NCBI GenBank assembly: GCA_964474215.1 | Contig: CAYYRQ010000003.1 | Coordinates: 57,772-121,771, forward strand | Source of the DNA: UBA9655 sp964474215 | GTDB lineage: Bacteria > Pseudomonadota > Alphaproteobacteria > UBA9655 | Direction: 5' to 3' | Length of the DNA stretch: 64,000 nt | Shown: positions 1 to 8,565 of the stretch, in pieces | Position numbering within the stretch: position 1 is the stretch's first letter | Layout of the letters: each line of letters begins with the position of its first letter | Notes under the pieces: model-generated | Seen by the model: only the letters and a program-made list of their open reading frames with translations | Databases searched by the model: none | Told to the model about the DNA's origin: nothing | Made by a program: the position numbers and the translations under genes

Positions 1-84
1 CGAATTTAAAAGGGGTTGCAATAGAAATTTTTATTACTTGTTTTCAGGCTGTCCGATTGTCAGAGGGGCCCCACTTATAGTTAT

Positions 85-510
85 TCAGCTTAACTCTGTG
101 ATTAAGTAGTGGGGAAGTGGGAAAACTTCGAGGTGTTCAATCATTGAGGGCTTGCGATATTTTGAAAGAACGGTACCATTCTTATACTTTAGAACTTGCT
201 TTAGGTCCTTTGGCCGAATTTGGTTAGTCCACTTCACTTCAAAAGGCCAAAACTTACCATTATCTACATAGGCAATATCTACCTCTCCCGCACCTTTAAT
301 GTAGTAGGTTGGAAACAGTCTTGCGAAGGAATTAATAGCTATAGTTTCTGCCAGTGAAGATTCTTGCTCTTCAGGTTTAAAATTATTAGAAATGGAATCA
401 GTTAACCAATCCCGTACAGAATGATAGATAAAGGGGTCTTCAAAAAAGAGCCTTTTCGCTTTTTTTGGGAGCAGGAAGAAGTTTTTAAAAGAGTCAATGA
501 CTAAATTTAG
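85..510 (-). pseudogene. Remnant of an ATP-binding protein, DUF4143 C-terminal part
   Basis: Reading the minus strand gives an open frame of about 140 codons ending in a stop at 85-87 and closed upstream by a stop at 511-513. The translation contains LFFEDPFIYHSVRDWL, then GAGEVDIAYV and FWPFEVKW, which match the C-terminal DUF4143 half of AAA-type ATP-binding proteins that carry a degenerate PD-(D/E)XK-like module. The AAA domain with its Walker motifs is missing and no start codon fits. It is therefore a decayed tail of a gene that normally has about 400 codons. A perfect 16-bp palindrome (498-513) sits at the point where the frame breaks. Family assignment is from remembered motifs. Confidence 0.6.
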
Positions 511-513
511 TCA

Positions 514-985
514 ATAGCCTTTGAAAGAATTCAGAGGCATGAAATTGCCACCAAAAGGATGAGAATGAAGTTTGCGAAAAGTCCAAAGAGCTTCCATCGT
601 TCTCGATTCAGCTCAGTTTACCGAACGTGATATGCCTGAGTATATTGTCACCCTCAGCAGCAGGAGCCTTAGCTGTCATCACCATTTTAATACTATTAGT
701 GGTAACAAAAACCGCAGGATTTTTAATTTTTTCAGTACTACGTACAATTCTACACCAACCATATTATTAGATCAGGGAGCGCGAGGTTGATTGTCTATAA
801 AGAAGAAATGCCCAAAGAGTGTACAAAAATGTTTAGACTTATATAAGGCTGTACCTTGGATCCGATACACCAACCACCCAAATAACATTTTAAAAGCCTG
901 TCAAAATTCTACTTATGTTATTTCAACGTAACGATGCTCCACAAACTTTTAAACAGAGGTAAATTCAAGAGTAAAGCAGACTGAC
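514..985. other. Gene-free stretch
   Basis: About 470 bases with no convincing gene. A short plus-strand frame at 572-790 has no family resemblance and no ribosome binding site. The stretch probably holds decayed sequence continuous with the DUF4143 remnant, but no upstream part of that gene could be recognised here. Confidence 0.5.
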
Positions 986-1438
986 CTAGCTTTGAGTAGG
1001 AAAACAAACTAAATGGCAGCCAGTTCCATCACAATGGTTACGTGACGTATTTGATGCATCCTTCATCATTGTTCCGCCTGTTAATTCACAGCTTCGTTTA
1101 GCACCGTATTGCGTCAAGAAATTTTCTGTCAATTCGAAAGCGACAACATTACCCTTTGGGTAATGGCAGAGAGCACGACCCTTGGCAATATCGAAAGACA
1201 TTCCTTGAAGGGTCCAATCCTGTACAACACGCAGAATCACTTCTGCAGCTGAATTTTTATATCCTTTTTTATCCATTGGAACAAATTCAGTTATTTCTAG
1301 AAATGGTCGCACCTTCGAGCTCCATTCTGGCTTAAGTTCTTTCTGAGTGGGACAGTAAACCTTGACACCCTCCGCTTTTACGGGGGAATTTTCTAACAAA
1401 AGTAGTATGGAAATTCCGAGTGTCCATTTCTTCATCAT
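986..1438 (-). CDS. Small secreted protein of unknown function
   Basis: This is a 150-residue protein with a signal peptide: a lysine pair, a hydrophobic stretch rich in Ile and Leu, and a likely cleavage after VKA near residue 22. The mature part starts with VKVYCP and contains five further cysteines, two of them in the C-terminal CDGTGCHLVC segment, so disulfides in the periplasm or outside the cell are likely. The CP start and overall size recall the DUF3757-like small exported proteins, but the match is weak. An AGG lies just upstream of a double ATG start. It stands alone and co-directional with the phosphatase pair. Function is unknown. Confidence 0.6.
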   Translation of the reverse strand: MMKKWTLGISILLLLENSPVKAEGVKVYCPTQKELKPEWSSKVRPFLEITEFVPMDKKGYKNSAAEVILRVVQDWTLQGMSFDIAKGRALCHYPKGNVVAFELTENFLTQYGAKRSCELTGGTMMKDASNTSRNHCDGTGCHLVCFPTQS

Positions 1439-1517
1439 TGCCTACCAATTTAGACTCGCATTATACGGTAGTTTAACACATCTAGTTGTACTACACCAGC
1501 GCCAGGACTTACCAAAC

Positions 1518-2333
1518 TCATCCCCTTTGACGGCGCCAATCAACCCAAAGCTGAGGGCCACCCTGCTTTCTTTGAGAAATAAAGGCATAAAAGTCTTCCA
1601 AAAACTTTTTACGCGTTTCGAGCATTTCTGCTGAATAACTCCCACCTTCCCGAACCTCCACATCAAAAAGGTCTTCCGAACCTAAAAGATGTTGCCGTTT
1701 GATAATATCTTCAAGAGAAACGTAAGGCGCATTTTTCATTGTATCAAACATAGCCAGAGCCATAGACGTTCGCCCCTTCCCCCGATCACAATGGAAATGA
1801 ACCCAACTGTTCTCTGGCAGCTTATCGATAAATTCGACGAAGGCATCGACATTTTCATCGGGTGTCTGATAACGGCTTCCCAAGCTGATTTTTACATGAT
1901 CAAAGCCATATTCTTTTGCTTCATCTGCTTCCTCACGGAAAAGCTCTGGGCGCTTATTCAGCGTTCCCGTATATATGAGGCGCCGCGGAAGATGCCTTAA
2001 CCCAGGCTTTGTATGATAACAAAAAAACTTTGAAGGGATCCCTTTAACATAGCCGTATGGTTGATTCCGCGTGTCACAAACAATGATGTTTTGCTTTACG
2101 TTTGTGAGCTGCTTTTTAAGGTCCTGAAATACGGGTGCACTTCCTCCTGAGGCCTGCAAATCTGTAAGTCCAGTTTGATCAACCTCTTCAGTGTGAGAGA
2201 TTGGATCTTGCATCATTCGAAAGTTTTGGGGGGCATAAGCCGTATAGCAATCAATAAATACATAGGTCATAAACCCAACAGCAAAAAGAGCTGAAAACCC
2301 AACAAAGGACTTGATCGTTAAAAATCTTTTCAT
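1518..2333 (-). CDS. Membrane-anchored PTP-like inositol phosphatase (phytase-like), copy 1
   Basis: This 271-residue protein has one N-terminal membrane segment (about residues 9-30) and a PTP-like domain. The P-loop is HCDRGKGRT, giving the CX5R(S/T) signature with Cys182 and Arg188. Upstream lie GLTDLQASGG and SWVHFHC; downstream lies EDIIKRQHLLG. This order matches the PTP-like cysteine phytases and bacterial effector phosphatases, which dephosphorylate inositol polyphosphates or phosphoinositides through a cysteinyl phosphate. The WPD-like loop, normally D-H-x-W-P, reads SRYQTPDEN, so the usual general-acid Asp seems absent. The domain should face the periplasm or be released. Start has an AGGTG site; a 9-base gap separates it from the upstream paralog, so the pair is probably one transcript. 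Confidence 0.8.
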   Translation of the reverse strand: MKRFLTIKSFVGFSALFAVGFMTYVFIDCYTAYAPQNFRMMQDPISHTEEVDQTGLTDLQASGGSAPVFQDLKKQLTNVKQNIIVCDTRNQPYGYVKGIPSKFFCYHTKPGLRHLPRRLIYTGTLNKRPELFREEADEAKEYGFDHVKISLGSRYQTPDENVDAFVEFIDKLPENSWVHFHCDRGKGRTSMALAMFDTMKNAPYVSLEDIIKRQHLLGSEDLFDVEVREGGSYSAEMLETRKKFLEDFYAFISQRKQGGPQLWVDWRRQRG

Positions 2334-2342
2334 AAACTACAC

Positions 2343-3164
2343 CTAGGTTTTTTGCGTACGGTGCCACTGGGTCCAATTTTGGATTCCCCCTTGTTTCCTT
2401 TGCACAACAAAATCATAAAAGTCTTCGATTAACTTTTTACGAGCCTCGAGAAGATCTTTTGAATAAGTTCCGCGCTTCCATCTTGTTGTATCAAATAAAT
2501 TGACTGAACCTAAAAGGTGCTGCCGCTTGATAATGTCTTTAAGAGCCACTTGAGGTGCGTTTTTTAAAATATCCAGCATAACGATCATTGCTGATGTCCG
2601 CCCTTTTCCATGGTGGCAATGGAAATGAAACCAAGCATCTGAAGGTGCATTCTCAAACAGATCAAGAATCCGCTCTACATTCTCATCTTTCATTACAGTT
2701 TTGCTGACAATCTGAACGTTCTCGTATTGTAGACCAAATTTTTTGGCTTCATCTGCAGGATTGGTTATGAGGTTTTCACGTTTATCAAGGGTTCCTGTAA
2801 GAATAAGCCGACGCAAAGTATGCCTTAGACCAAGTGGATGGCTCAAATGATAGCCCAGCATTGTAATAGGGACTTCATGTATATAACCGTGCTTACCACT
2901 CATACCATCAACAACAATTTTAGTTCCATCAATATGAGAAAGCCTTCGCTTAACGTCTCTGTAGTCCACAGAAAAACCGCCAGACGCCCTCAATTCGCGC
3001 AAGCCTGTCAAATCAACATCTTCTTCTGTAACAATCTCATCTTGCATCGTTCGAAAGTTGGAATCATAAAATGCATCAGCAAACAAAAAGGCAATCCCTC
3101 CCAAACACAAAATACTAAGTCCAATTATGGAGAAAACCACTTTTTTCTTTACTGTCATCTTCAT
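2343..3164 (-). CDS. Membrane-anchored PTP-like inositol phosphatase (phytase-like), copy 2
   Basis: This 273-residue protein is a tandem paralog of the following gene, alike over its full length. It has a membrane segment at about residues 9-30, GLRELRASGG near residue 55, and the P-loop HCHHGKGRT with Cys183 and Arg189. The shared KDIIKRQHLLG block follows. As in its neighbour, the loop that should carry the general acid reads SKTVMKDEN. The two P-loops differ in the residues after the Cys (HH against DR), which could mean different substrates. A GGAG lies 8 bases before the ATG. It is the first gene of the pair; the membrane protein upstream reads in the same direction across a roughly 100-base gap. 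Confidence 0.8.
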   Translation of the reverse strand: MKMTVKKKVVFSIIGLSILCLGGIAFLFADAFYDSNFRTMQDEIVTEEDVDLTGLRELRASGGFSVDYRDVKRRLSHIDGTKIVVDGMSGKHGYIHEVPITMLGYHLSHPLGLRHTLRRLILTGTLDKRENLITNPADEAKKFGLQYENVQIVSKTVMKDENVERILDLFENAPSDAWFHFHCHHGKGRTSAMIVMLDILKNAPQVALKDIIKRQHLLGSVNLFDTTRWKRGTYSKDLLEARKKLIEDFYDFVVQRKQGGIQNWTQWHRTQKT

Positions 3165-3267
3165 TTAGAAGCTCCGTAACTTGTCGTTGAGACACATCAG
3201 GTAAACATGGACCAGGTTTTAGAATACTTCCTAAAAATAATCAAGTTGCAAATAGGATTATTAAAGG

Positions 3268-4173
3268 TTAGTCAAAATACTCAACAGGCTTGTTTAACGA
3301 AACTTCATCCGTATAACAGATACGTCCCTTATGATGATGCTTTCCTAAAAATTCCTTTGGATGTAACCGATAACGCAGGTAAATATTATAGTCTGTCAAA
3401 AATTCAGCACACAGCTCATATGAAGAATTACTCAGCTTTTTATACGTGAAGGGCTGTCCTGTTACACCATCCAAAATGTCTTCCCGGCTTGTAATCAAAT
3501 TTGAATGAATCTGCTCGAGCTTTTGAGGAATATCCTTTTTATTGGTATACACACTTTGTATAGCGCGTTTGATGTCTTGCATGCGCTCCAGCTGTTTTTG
3601 ATCTTGGCGCGCTTGGCGTCCTACCCAAGGAGGGGCAATAAAGAAACCGAGAACAAATGATCCCAAACAAAGCATCAAGAACAAAATAGAGATAGGAGAA
3701 AAAAAGCGTAGACTTTTTTTACGTTTGATTTCAGCCAAGCTAAAGAAAATCACGCCTAAAACAGTTATTAATGTGACAAGCGTGACCAAAAGATTGACCA
3801 CATCACTCCGGCCCGTCATAACGCCAGTAAGAACAATGAACAAATCAACGGCTGCGAAAAGAGACGCAATAAGAATGATACCTGATAAAATCCAAAACCG
3901 AATTCCATTCCCAGGGTTGATCTTTCCTTTTCTTTCCAGTTGACCAGTTAGATAGCGGGCTAAAAAGAAAATGATAGAACCTATAAAGATTAAAGCTGTT
4001 GCGCTGCCATAGCTCATATTGAACAATAAAACGTTCTGCTTTTCCTTCATCACGAAATCAGCAAGAACATTGCCATAGAGGGATGAAAATCCATTATAGA
4101 GCATGAGCAAACTTAGGGCGAACAACCCATAGAGGATAAAACTGAGGCTTTGTGCATTTTGTTTAAGGTTCAT
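3268..4173 (-). CDS. Multi-pass membrane protein of unknown function
   Basis: A 301-residue protein with about five hydrophobic segments in the first 190 residues, followed by a soluble C-terminal part of about 110 residues beginning at the RQARQDQ stretch. The soluble part is helical and ends with a DGVTGQPFTYKKL segment. The membrane part loosely resembles DUF5671-like multi-pass proteins, but this is not firm. I chose the ATG at 4173 because GGGAGG sits 7 bases upstream; an in-frame ATG at 4194 lacks such a site. It lies upstream of and co-directional with the phosphatase pair, which might link it to their anchoring or substrate access, but nothing in the sequence proves that. Confidence 0.6.
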   Translation of the reverse strand: MNLKQNAQSLSFILYGLFALSLLMLYNGFSSLYGNVLADFVMKEKQNVLLFNMSYGSATALIFIGSIIFFLARYLTGQLERKGKINPGNGIRFWILSGIILIASLFAAVDLFIVLTGVMTGRSDVVNLLVTLVTLITVLGVIFFSLAEIKRKKSLRFFSPISILFLMLCLGSFVLGFFIAPPWVGRQARQDQKQLERMQDIKRAIQSVYTNKKDIPQKLEQIHSNLITSREDILDGVTGQPFTYKKLSNSSYELCAEFLTDYNIYLRYRLHPKEFLGKHHHKGRICYTDEVSLNKPVEYFD

Positions 4174-4351
4174 GTATACCTCCCTTTTCGGCATGTATTT
4201 AGTTCTATCTGCATCACGGTATATTTAATCTCAATCGTTGTCTACATGGTCAGCAAAAAATTGATTGAGTGGAAATAATAACTTTTCATTTGCACTTATA
4301 AATATGCTCTTTTATATTTACTCATATTTAATTTATTTCTCTGGTTATTTT

Positions 4352-5437
4352 ATGAAATTTTTTTATGCCTTCTCACTCTCTCTTTATATAATCCACGCCC
4401 CCTGCTTCGCTGGTAAAGCGGGCCCTTATGAAAACGAACAGGATTCAATCTCTCTCCCAAGAACTCCCAGTCCTACGCATGACCTTCGTCTGCATCCCGC
4501 AAAAGGCTTTACAGTTTGGAAAAAAGAATTTGTGCGAACGTGTCGCCACCCTTACTTTGGGGGAAAAGTTTTTGTGTTCACATATACTGACACATATGAA
4601 GTAACCTGTGCTCATCCTGCTTGGAATCCGGATCTGCTGACTGTTGCATTCCGTTTGGAGCAGCATAACATAAGCATTACAGGTTCTCTAAAAGAACGCA
4701 CGGTAAGAGCTTCTTATTGCCCAAAAGGCCAAGACACGTCTTTCTCTATAGAAGGTGTTTCAGAACAATTTAGTTTATTTTTAAAGTTAGATCCTGAAGT
4801 AGTCATTCAACAACCTGTTATTTGTGGGAATCTGCTAACTTCTATACTATCTAATGCAAAAACAGAAGGGATGATTAAAGTGTGGACGGAGTTAAAAAAA
4901 GTGACGCATCAAGGAAATGATTTTTTAGCAGGGGTTGGTTTCTCAGAGGAATGTCGTTTTATAAATTTTAAAAATGGAGGGCAAACCAGCCAGTATTCCC
5001 TCGATCTCTCAGATTTTGATGACGATTTTCACCCTAACCCTGACGTCCGCGTCCAATGGGAAGATCAGCAATTCAGCTCTTCTTATCCCCTCTTTGAAAA
5101 CCGCTTTGCTTTTTTTATGCGAAATGAAAATGGAGAAATTCAAGGCGCTTCTTTTGGCAAGATCTATCTGGAAAAAAGCATCCCTTTTTGTGAAATCGAA
5201 GCGCTATGGGTTGCTCCATCCTTTAGAGGTCATCATTTTGGCGCCACACTATTGGAAATTGCCGAAAACTACGCCCGCCAAGTGGGAGCTCACTTTATTC
5301 AGCTAGGAACGTCAGATTATCAAGCTCCCTGGCTTTATTCAAAAAAAGGCTATACTTGTTTTCGTACTCTCGAAAACGTTACTTTACTCCCTGATGGAGC
5401 ATATTCAAATTCTTACGGCTTTCGTAAGAGACTTTAA
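4352..5437 (+). CDS. Exported GNAT-fold N-acetyltransferase
   Basis: From the ATG at 4352 this encodes 361 residues. The first 21 form a clear signal peptide ending near PCFAG. The middle 200 residues match nothing I recognise. The last 120 form a GNAT domain: a strand FAFFMRNENGEI, the acetyl-CoA binding loop VAPSFRGHHFGATLL (the R/Q-x-x-G-x-G/A motif), and the closing YSKKGYTCF. GNAT enzymes move an acetyl group from acetyl-CoA and are normally cytoplasmic, so a signal peptide is odd and suggests action in a host or on envelope material. An in-frame TTG at 4265 would add 29 hydrophobic residues; no start has a good Shine-Dalgarno site. It is divergent from the membrane protein gene. Confidence 0.7.
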   Translation: MKFFYAFSLSLYIIHAPCFAGKAGPYENEQDSISLPRTPSPTHDLRLHPAKGFTVWKKEFVRTCRHPYFGGKVFVFTYTDTYEVTCAHPAWNPDLLTVAFRLEQHNISITGSLKERTVRASYCPKGQDTSFSIEGVSEQFSLFLKLDPEVVIQQPVICGNLLTSILSNAKTEGMIKVWTELKKVTHQGNDFLAGVGFSEECRFINFKNGGQTSQYSLDLSDFDDDFHPNPDVRVQWEDQQFSSSYPLFENRFAFFMRNENGEIQGASFGKIYLEKSIPFCEIEALWVAPSFRGHHFGATLLEIAENYARQVGAHFIQLGTSDYQAPWLYSKKGYTCFRTLENVTLLPDGAYSNSYGFRKRL

Positions 5438-5484
5438 AAGGAAAATAAAAAACATCTCACCCTTTGTAACAATAATAAAATCTT

Positions 5485-5616
5485 ATGAGTCTAGATACAA
5501 AAGATGTAAAGTTCTATATGGGATGCTTTGAGTATAGTAAGGAAAAAGGCATCACAGAGAAAGGGTTTGTAGCTGTTACTCTTAGAGAATATAATAATTT
5601 GCGTCCTTGTCCATAA
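5485..5616 (+). CDS. Possible 43-residue ORF or gene fragment
   Basis: A short frame beginning MSLDTKDVKFYMGC and ending at a TAA. Its composition (ITEKGFVAVTLREYN) reads like a real protein segment rather than noise, but it has no good ribosome binding site and no recognised family. It could be a decayed gene end left in the gap after the GNAT gene, or a small protein. Confidence 0.25.
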   Translation: MSLDTKDVKFYMGCFEYSKEKGITEKGFVAVTLREYNNLRPCP

Positions 5617-5635
5617 AAATGAAAAGGAAATAAGC

Positions 5636-5667
5636 AACTCCTAAACAAAACTGGTTGCTTAGGAGTT
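5636..5667. repeat. Inverted repeat, 9-bp perfect arms
   Basis: AACTCCTAA at 5636-5644 pairs with TTAGGAGTT at 5659-5667 around a 14-base loop. No T-run follows on either strand, so it is a weak terminator candidate for the GNAT gene or the short ORF before it. Confidence 0.35.
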
Positions 5668-5716
5668 CTCTCATCCTCACGGAAATAGTAGATCTAACAT
5701 AAGCCTCTCCTATGAT

Positions 5717-5773
5717 TTTAATCTGCATTCACAACGTTATAGACCTTCAAACTCCCATCGGGACAAAGAAGGC
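5717..5773 (-). pseudogene. Orphan copy of the 3' end of the neighbouring nuclease-like gene
   Basis: These 57 bases match 7845-7901 at 56 positions. On the minus strand they read LLCPDGSLKVYNV and on to a stop, the same tail as the exported protein at 7846-8565, with one Asn-to-Asp change. The copy lies 5 bases past the stop of the LRR gene. Similarity stops abruptly at both ends, so this is a recombination or duplication scar and not a whole gene. Confidence 0.85.
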
Positions 5774-5778
5774 CTGTC

Positions 5779-7719
5779 CTAGTTCCCTGAATCTACTGAA
5801 CGACCTAATACATCAATAAAATTTTTTCTTACGCTCTGGCTAAAACCCTTTTTCCCTATCTCAATCCGGACATTGGGCCTCTGATTGAGATGCTCAGCTA
5901 TTCCCAAAAAAGCGGAAGAATCAGATTTGAAAACTGGATAACTTGGATCGCTCACGCGATCCCATGCGGGAAGAGGGTCGATATTTCGAATCGAAAGCTT
6001 CTGCAGTTTGGTTAAACCAGGTAATACTTTTAGAAAAGCTTTAGTTCCCTCAAAACGAAACTGATTGTCACTTAAATCCAAAACCATAAGATTTTCTAGA
6101 CCCTCTAGAGAGGTCAAGAAATAGCTCATTTCATTCGATGTATATACACTAAACCCTACATTTGCTATATAAAGCTCACGTAATTTTTTAAGGTTGCTCA
6201 GAGAACTTTTTAGCTGGGTAACAACTGTACCTAAAATATTTCCCGAGAGGTTTAGGACTTGAAGATTAGAATAGCTTCCAATTAATCGAATGGTTCTCAT
6301 CAGTTTTTTTCCATCAGTTAAAGGAATGGGATCATCATAAAACTCGGGTTCTTCCCGCCCCATTTTATTTTCAGACAAATTAAAAGTTGTAATTGCTCCA
6401 GGATTTGATCTTTCGGCTTTTGAGGTCAATGAATGAACATGTTCATCCCCCATCGCTTGGCGGGAAAAATCAATTGATGAGGCTTTATGAAAATACTGTC
6501 GAATTTCACCTAGCGAATCATCTTCACCTAAATCTGGCTCATGCATAATTTGTAAAAGACGATTACATTTGTTTTGGGCTGAATCTTTTCTCTCGAGTGT
6601 TATTGTGCCAGCATATCTTTTAAACTCGAGGACAAAGTTTCCCTGTTCTGGCCCCGATGTGGCATACGGATAATGATCTCTATGCACTTTTTCCTGAGCT
6701 TGACCTGATGAATGGTATTGCTGTTTTGGATCCCTAAAAATTCTATTCCCATGGGCAACGGATAGAAAGGGAATATCGAATAAATAGGTTCTGCCTTTTT
6801 GTTCGTAGATAGTTTGAAGAGCTTCGATAAAATTTGGTTTAAGATCAGTCTGATGAGTTTCCAAAAATGTTTGGCAATTTAAACACATATCCAAAAATGA
6901 AAAATAACGCACACCATAAGCTAAAGCCTCAAAATGCATTGGAAGTTGTCCCAATAATTCTGTCACCAATTGAGGAGTTTGAATTAACGCATAGACCGCA
7001 TTTTGTTCTGAATGATAGGGCCCTTGAACTTCAGGAAAGAGCTGCTTTGCCTTTTCTTGGAGGCACGACTCTCTTTCTTCAAGGGAAGGCTGAAAATAGG
7101 TCTTCAATTCTTTCCCTCTAAACTCAACCATATATGGCTTATCAGCAGATAAAGCAACAACACTTTGGTGGTCTGCTCTTGGCCTTCTTGCTTTACCATA
7201 ACTCAGAAAAAAGCAATACTCTAATTCCTCGTTTAGAGGATCTTGAAGCTGAAGTTTGTTTGCCTTTCTGTTAAACATAACAGGCACAAGTCTTCTTTTT
7301 AATTTAGGCCACTCTTTTTTTCTCTTCTCCAAGTAAACGATTTCTAACGCACAGAGGAGAATATTAGTAAAGTAAGCTTTTACAGCATCGTGCATAGACA
7401 CAGTTGTTTTACCTACGATATAGTGCAATTCATGATCCGTTGAATCCATTACGGAGAGTTGAGCTAATCCTCTATAATGGAGTTCGGCTTTTTCGCTTAC
7501 ATACAGTGGTTTAGGTGGGATACAAGCCTTCAAAGTTATTGTTTCATCAATACCAATAACATCACTGGGATTTTTAGCATAACGACCAACCAAGTGCCTT
7601 TGTTGTTGCCCTTCATCTTGCAAAGCAACGCCATCTAAACTCATGGCGGATAAAAAAATCGAAGCAATATGCATATCAAAAACAATACGCTTTTTAAAAT
7701 CGACTTTATGCATAGGCAT
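5779..7719 (-). CDS. Leucine-rich repeat protein, possible effector
   Basis: A 646-residue protein. The first 430 residues match no family I know; they contain a hydrophobic stretch near residues 14-31 that could be a weak signal or anchor. From about residue 440 leucine-rich repeats follow: FNLSENKMG, LQVLNLSGNIL, LRELYIANVGF, LMVLDLSDNQF and LQKLSIRNI, spaced about 24-35 residues apart as in protein-binding LRR domains. No E3-ligase Cys motif was seen. LRR proteins in host-associated bacteria often bind host proteins, so an effector role is plausible but inferred. A GGGAT lies before the ATG. Just after its stop is a copied fragment of the upstream neighbour gene, pointing to past rearrangement. 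Confidence 0.65.
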   Translation of the reverse strand: MPMHKVDFKKRIVFDMHIASIFLSAMSLDGVALQDEGQQQRHLVGRYAKNPSDVIGIDETITLKACIPPKPLYVSEKAELHYRGLAQLSVMDSTDHELHYIVGKTTVSMHDAVKAYFTNILLCALEIVYLEKRKKEWPKLKRRLVPVMFNRKANKLQLQDPLNEELEYCFFLSYGKARRPRADHQSVVALSADKPYMVEFRGKELKTYFQPSLEERESCLQEKAKQLFPEVQGPYHSEQNAVYALIQTPQLVTELLGQLPMHFEALAYGVRYFSFLDMCLNCQTFLETHQTDLKPNFIEALQTIYEQKGRTYLFDIPFLSVAHGNRIFRDPKQQYHSSGQAQEKVHRDHYPYATSGPEQGNFVLEFKRYAGTITLERKDSAQNKCNRLLQIMHEPDLGEDDSLGEIRQYFHKASSIDFSRQAMGDEHVHSLTSKAERSNPGAITTFNLSENKMGREEPEFYDDPIPLTDGKKLMRTIRLIGSYSNLQVLNLSGNILGTVVTQLKSSLSNLKKLRELYIANVGFSVYTSNEMSYFLTSLEGLENLMVLDLSDNQFRFEGTKAFLKVLPGLTKLQKLSIRNIDPLPAWDRVSDPSYPVFKSDSSAFLGIAEHLNQRPNVRIEIGKKGFSQSVRKNFIDVLGRSVDSGN

Positions 7720-7761
7720 TGTTTTTATCCCGTTTATAACATATCTTTGATTAAAAGATAA

Positions 7762-7792
7762 ACCTATCTCAACTTATCAAGATGAGATAGGT
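7762..7792 (-). terminator. Intrinsic terminator-like hairpin
   Basis: Perfect 10-bp arms ACCTATCTCA (7762-7771) and TGAGATAGGT (7783-7792) enclose an 11-base loop. On the minus strand the hairpin is followed by TTATCTTTT, so it probably ends transcription of the nuclease-like gene before the LRR gene starts. Confidence 0.6.
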
Positions 7793-7845
7793 ATTTATTT
7801 AAGGAAACAATAAGTCTGAAATCATAAATCCCTCCTAACGATCCT

Positions 7846-8565
7846 TTAATCTGCATTCACAACGTTATAGACCTTCAAACTCCCATTGGGACAAAGAAGG
7901 CTAGCTGCACGATCAAACCTCTGTTCATGCAACATTTTCCCAACCCATTCGATCTCGCTCAAGAAATCTCGGTAACATAATGTACACGGGTGGACCGTGA
8001 CCTGATTTTGATTTCCATAACAAATCTGGGCTCCATCAATAACACGCTTCTTTGTTCCCTTCACATGGTGACTAAGCCATTGCACAGATAGTTGCTGACA
8101 CAGAGTATTTGTATTTGAAAGGGTGAGCATACAGCTCGAACTATACTTTGCTTCTAAAAAGAGAGGCTTCATCCTGCGATCGATACGACCGCTTTTACTT
8201 AAAACAACAAAGATATCATCCAAACCTCTATCTGCCCCATCACGAAGACTTTCTTGAACTTGGCAACCCATATCTTGAAAGTGAGTAAATAAGCTTACAT
8301 ATGTCGTCTGGCTTTCAATCGCATCTCTTGCATAGTCTTCACCTAAGATTCCACGAGCCTTCTTCTCTGAAAATCCTTGCTTTTTCCAACGCAGCTCATC
8401 CCGTTTAAGCTGATTCACATCATACTGCTGTCGACACATAATACGCCGACGATCCACCTGTATGGTTTCGCAAACCTGCGGGTCGGCCCAAACGGAAAGG
8501 GAGGGGATAAGACCAAAACCTAAATTAAAAATAAGAATGAGTAATTGAATTTGTTTTCTGAACAT
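7846..8565 (-). CDS. Exported protein with a PD-(D/E)XK nuclease-like pattern
   Basis: The protein has 239 residues from the ATG at 8565, chosen because AAGGAG lies 7 bases upstream; an ATG 30 bases earlier has none. A signal peptide ends near WA (about residue 28). The middle part shows GEDYARDAI, then GLDDIFVV, then about 20 residues later LFLEAKYSSS. This is the Glu, Asp and Glu-x-Lys spacing of restriction-endonuclease-fold nucleases, including toxin nucleases. The C-terminal part is cysteine-rich (CTLCYRDF). If real, it would be a secreted nuclease; the target and any immunity partner are unknown. It is followed by a hairpin terminator, and its last 57 bases recur beside the LRR gene. 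Confidence 0.55.
   Translation of the reverse strand: MFRKQIQLLILIFNLGFGLIPSLSVWADPQVCETIQVDRRRIMCRQQYDVNQLKRDELRWKKQGFSEKKARGILGEDYARDAIESQTTYVSLFTHFQDMGCQVQESLRDGADRGLDDIFVVLSKSGRIDRRMKPLFLEAKYSSSCMLTLSNTNTLCQQLSVQWLSHHVKGTKKRVIDGAQICYGNQNQVTVHPCTLCYRDFLSEIEWVGKMLHEQRFDRAASLLCPNGSLKVYNVVNAD

Noticed and set aside
572..790. Plus-strand 72-codon frame
   Set aside because: No ribosome binding site, no family resemblance and it lies in decayed sequence.
1442..1666. Minus-strand 74-codon frame next to the phosphatase pair
   Set aside because: Lies largely inside the phosphatase gene in another frame.
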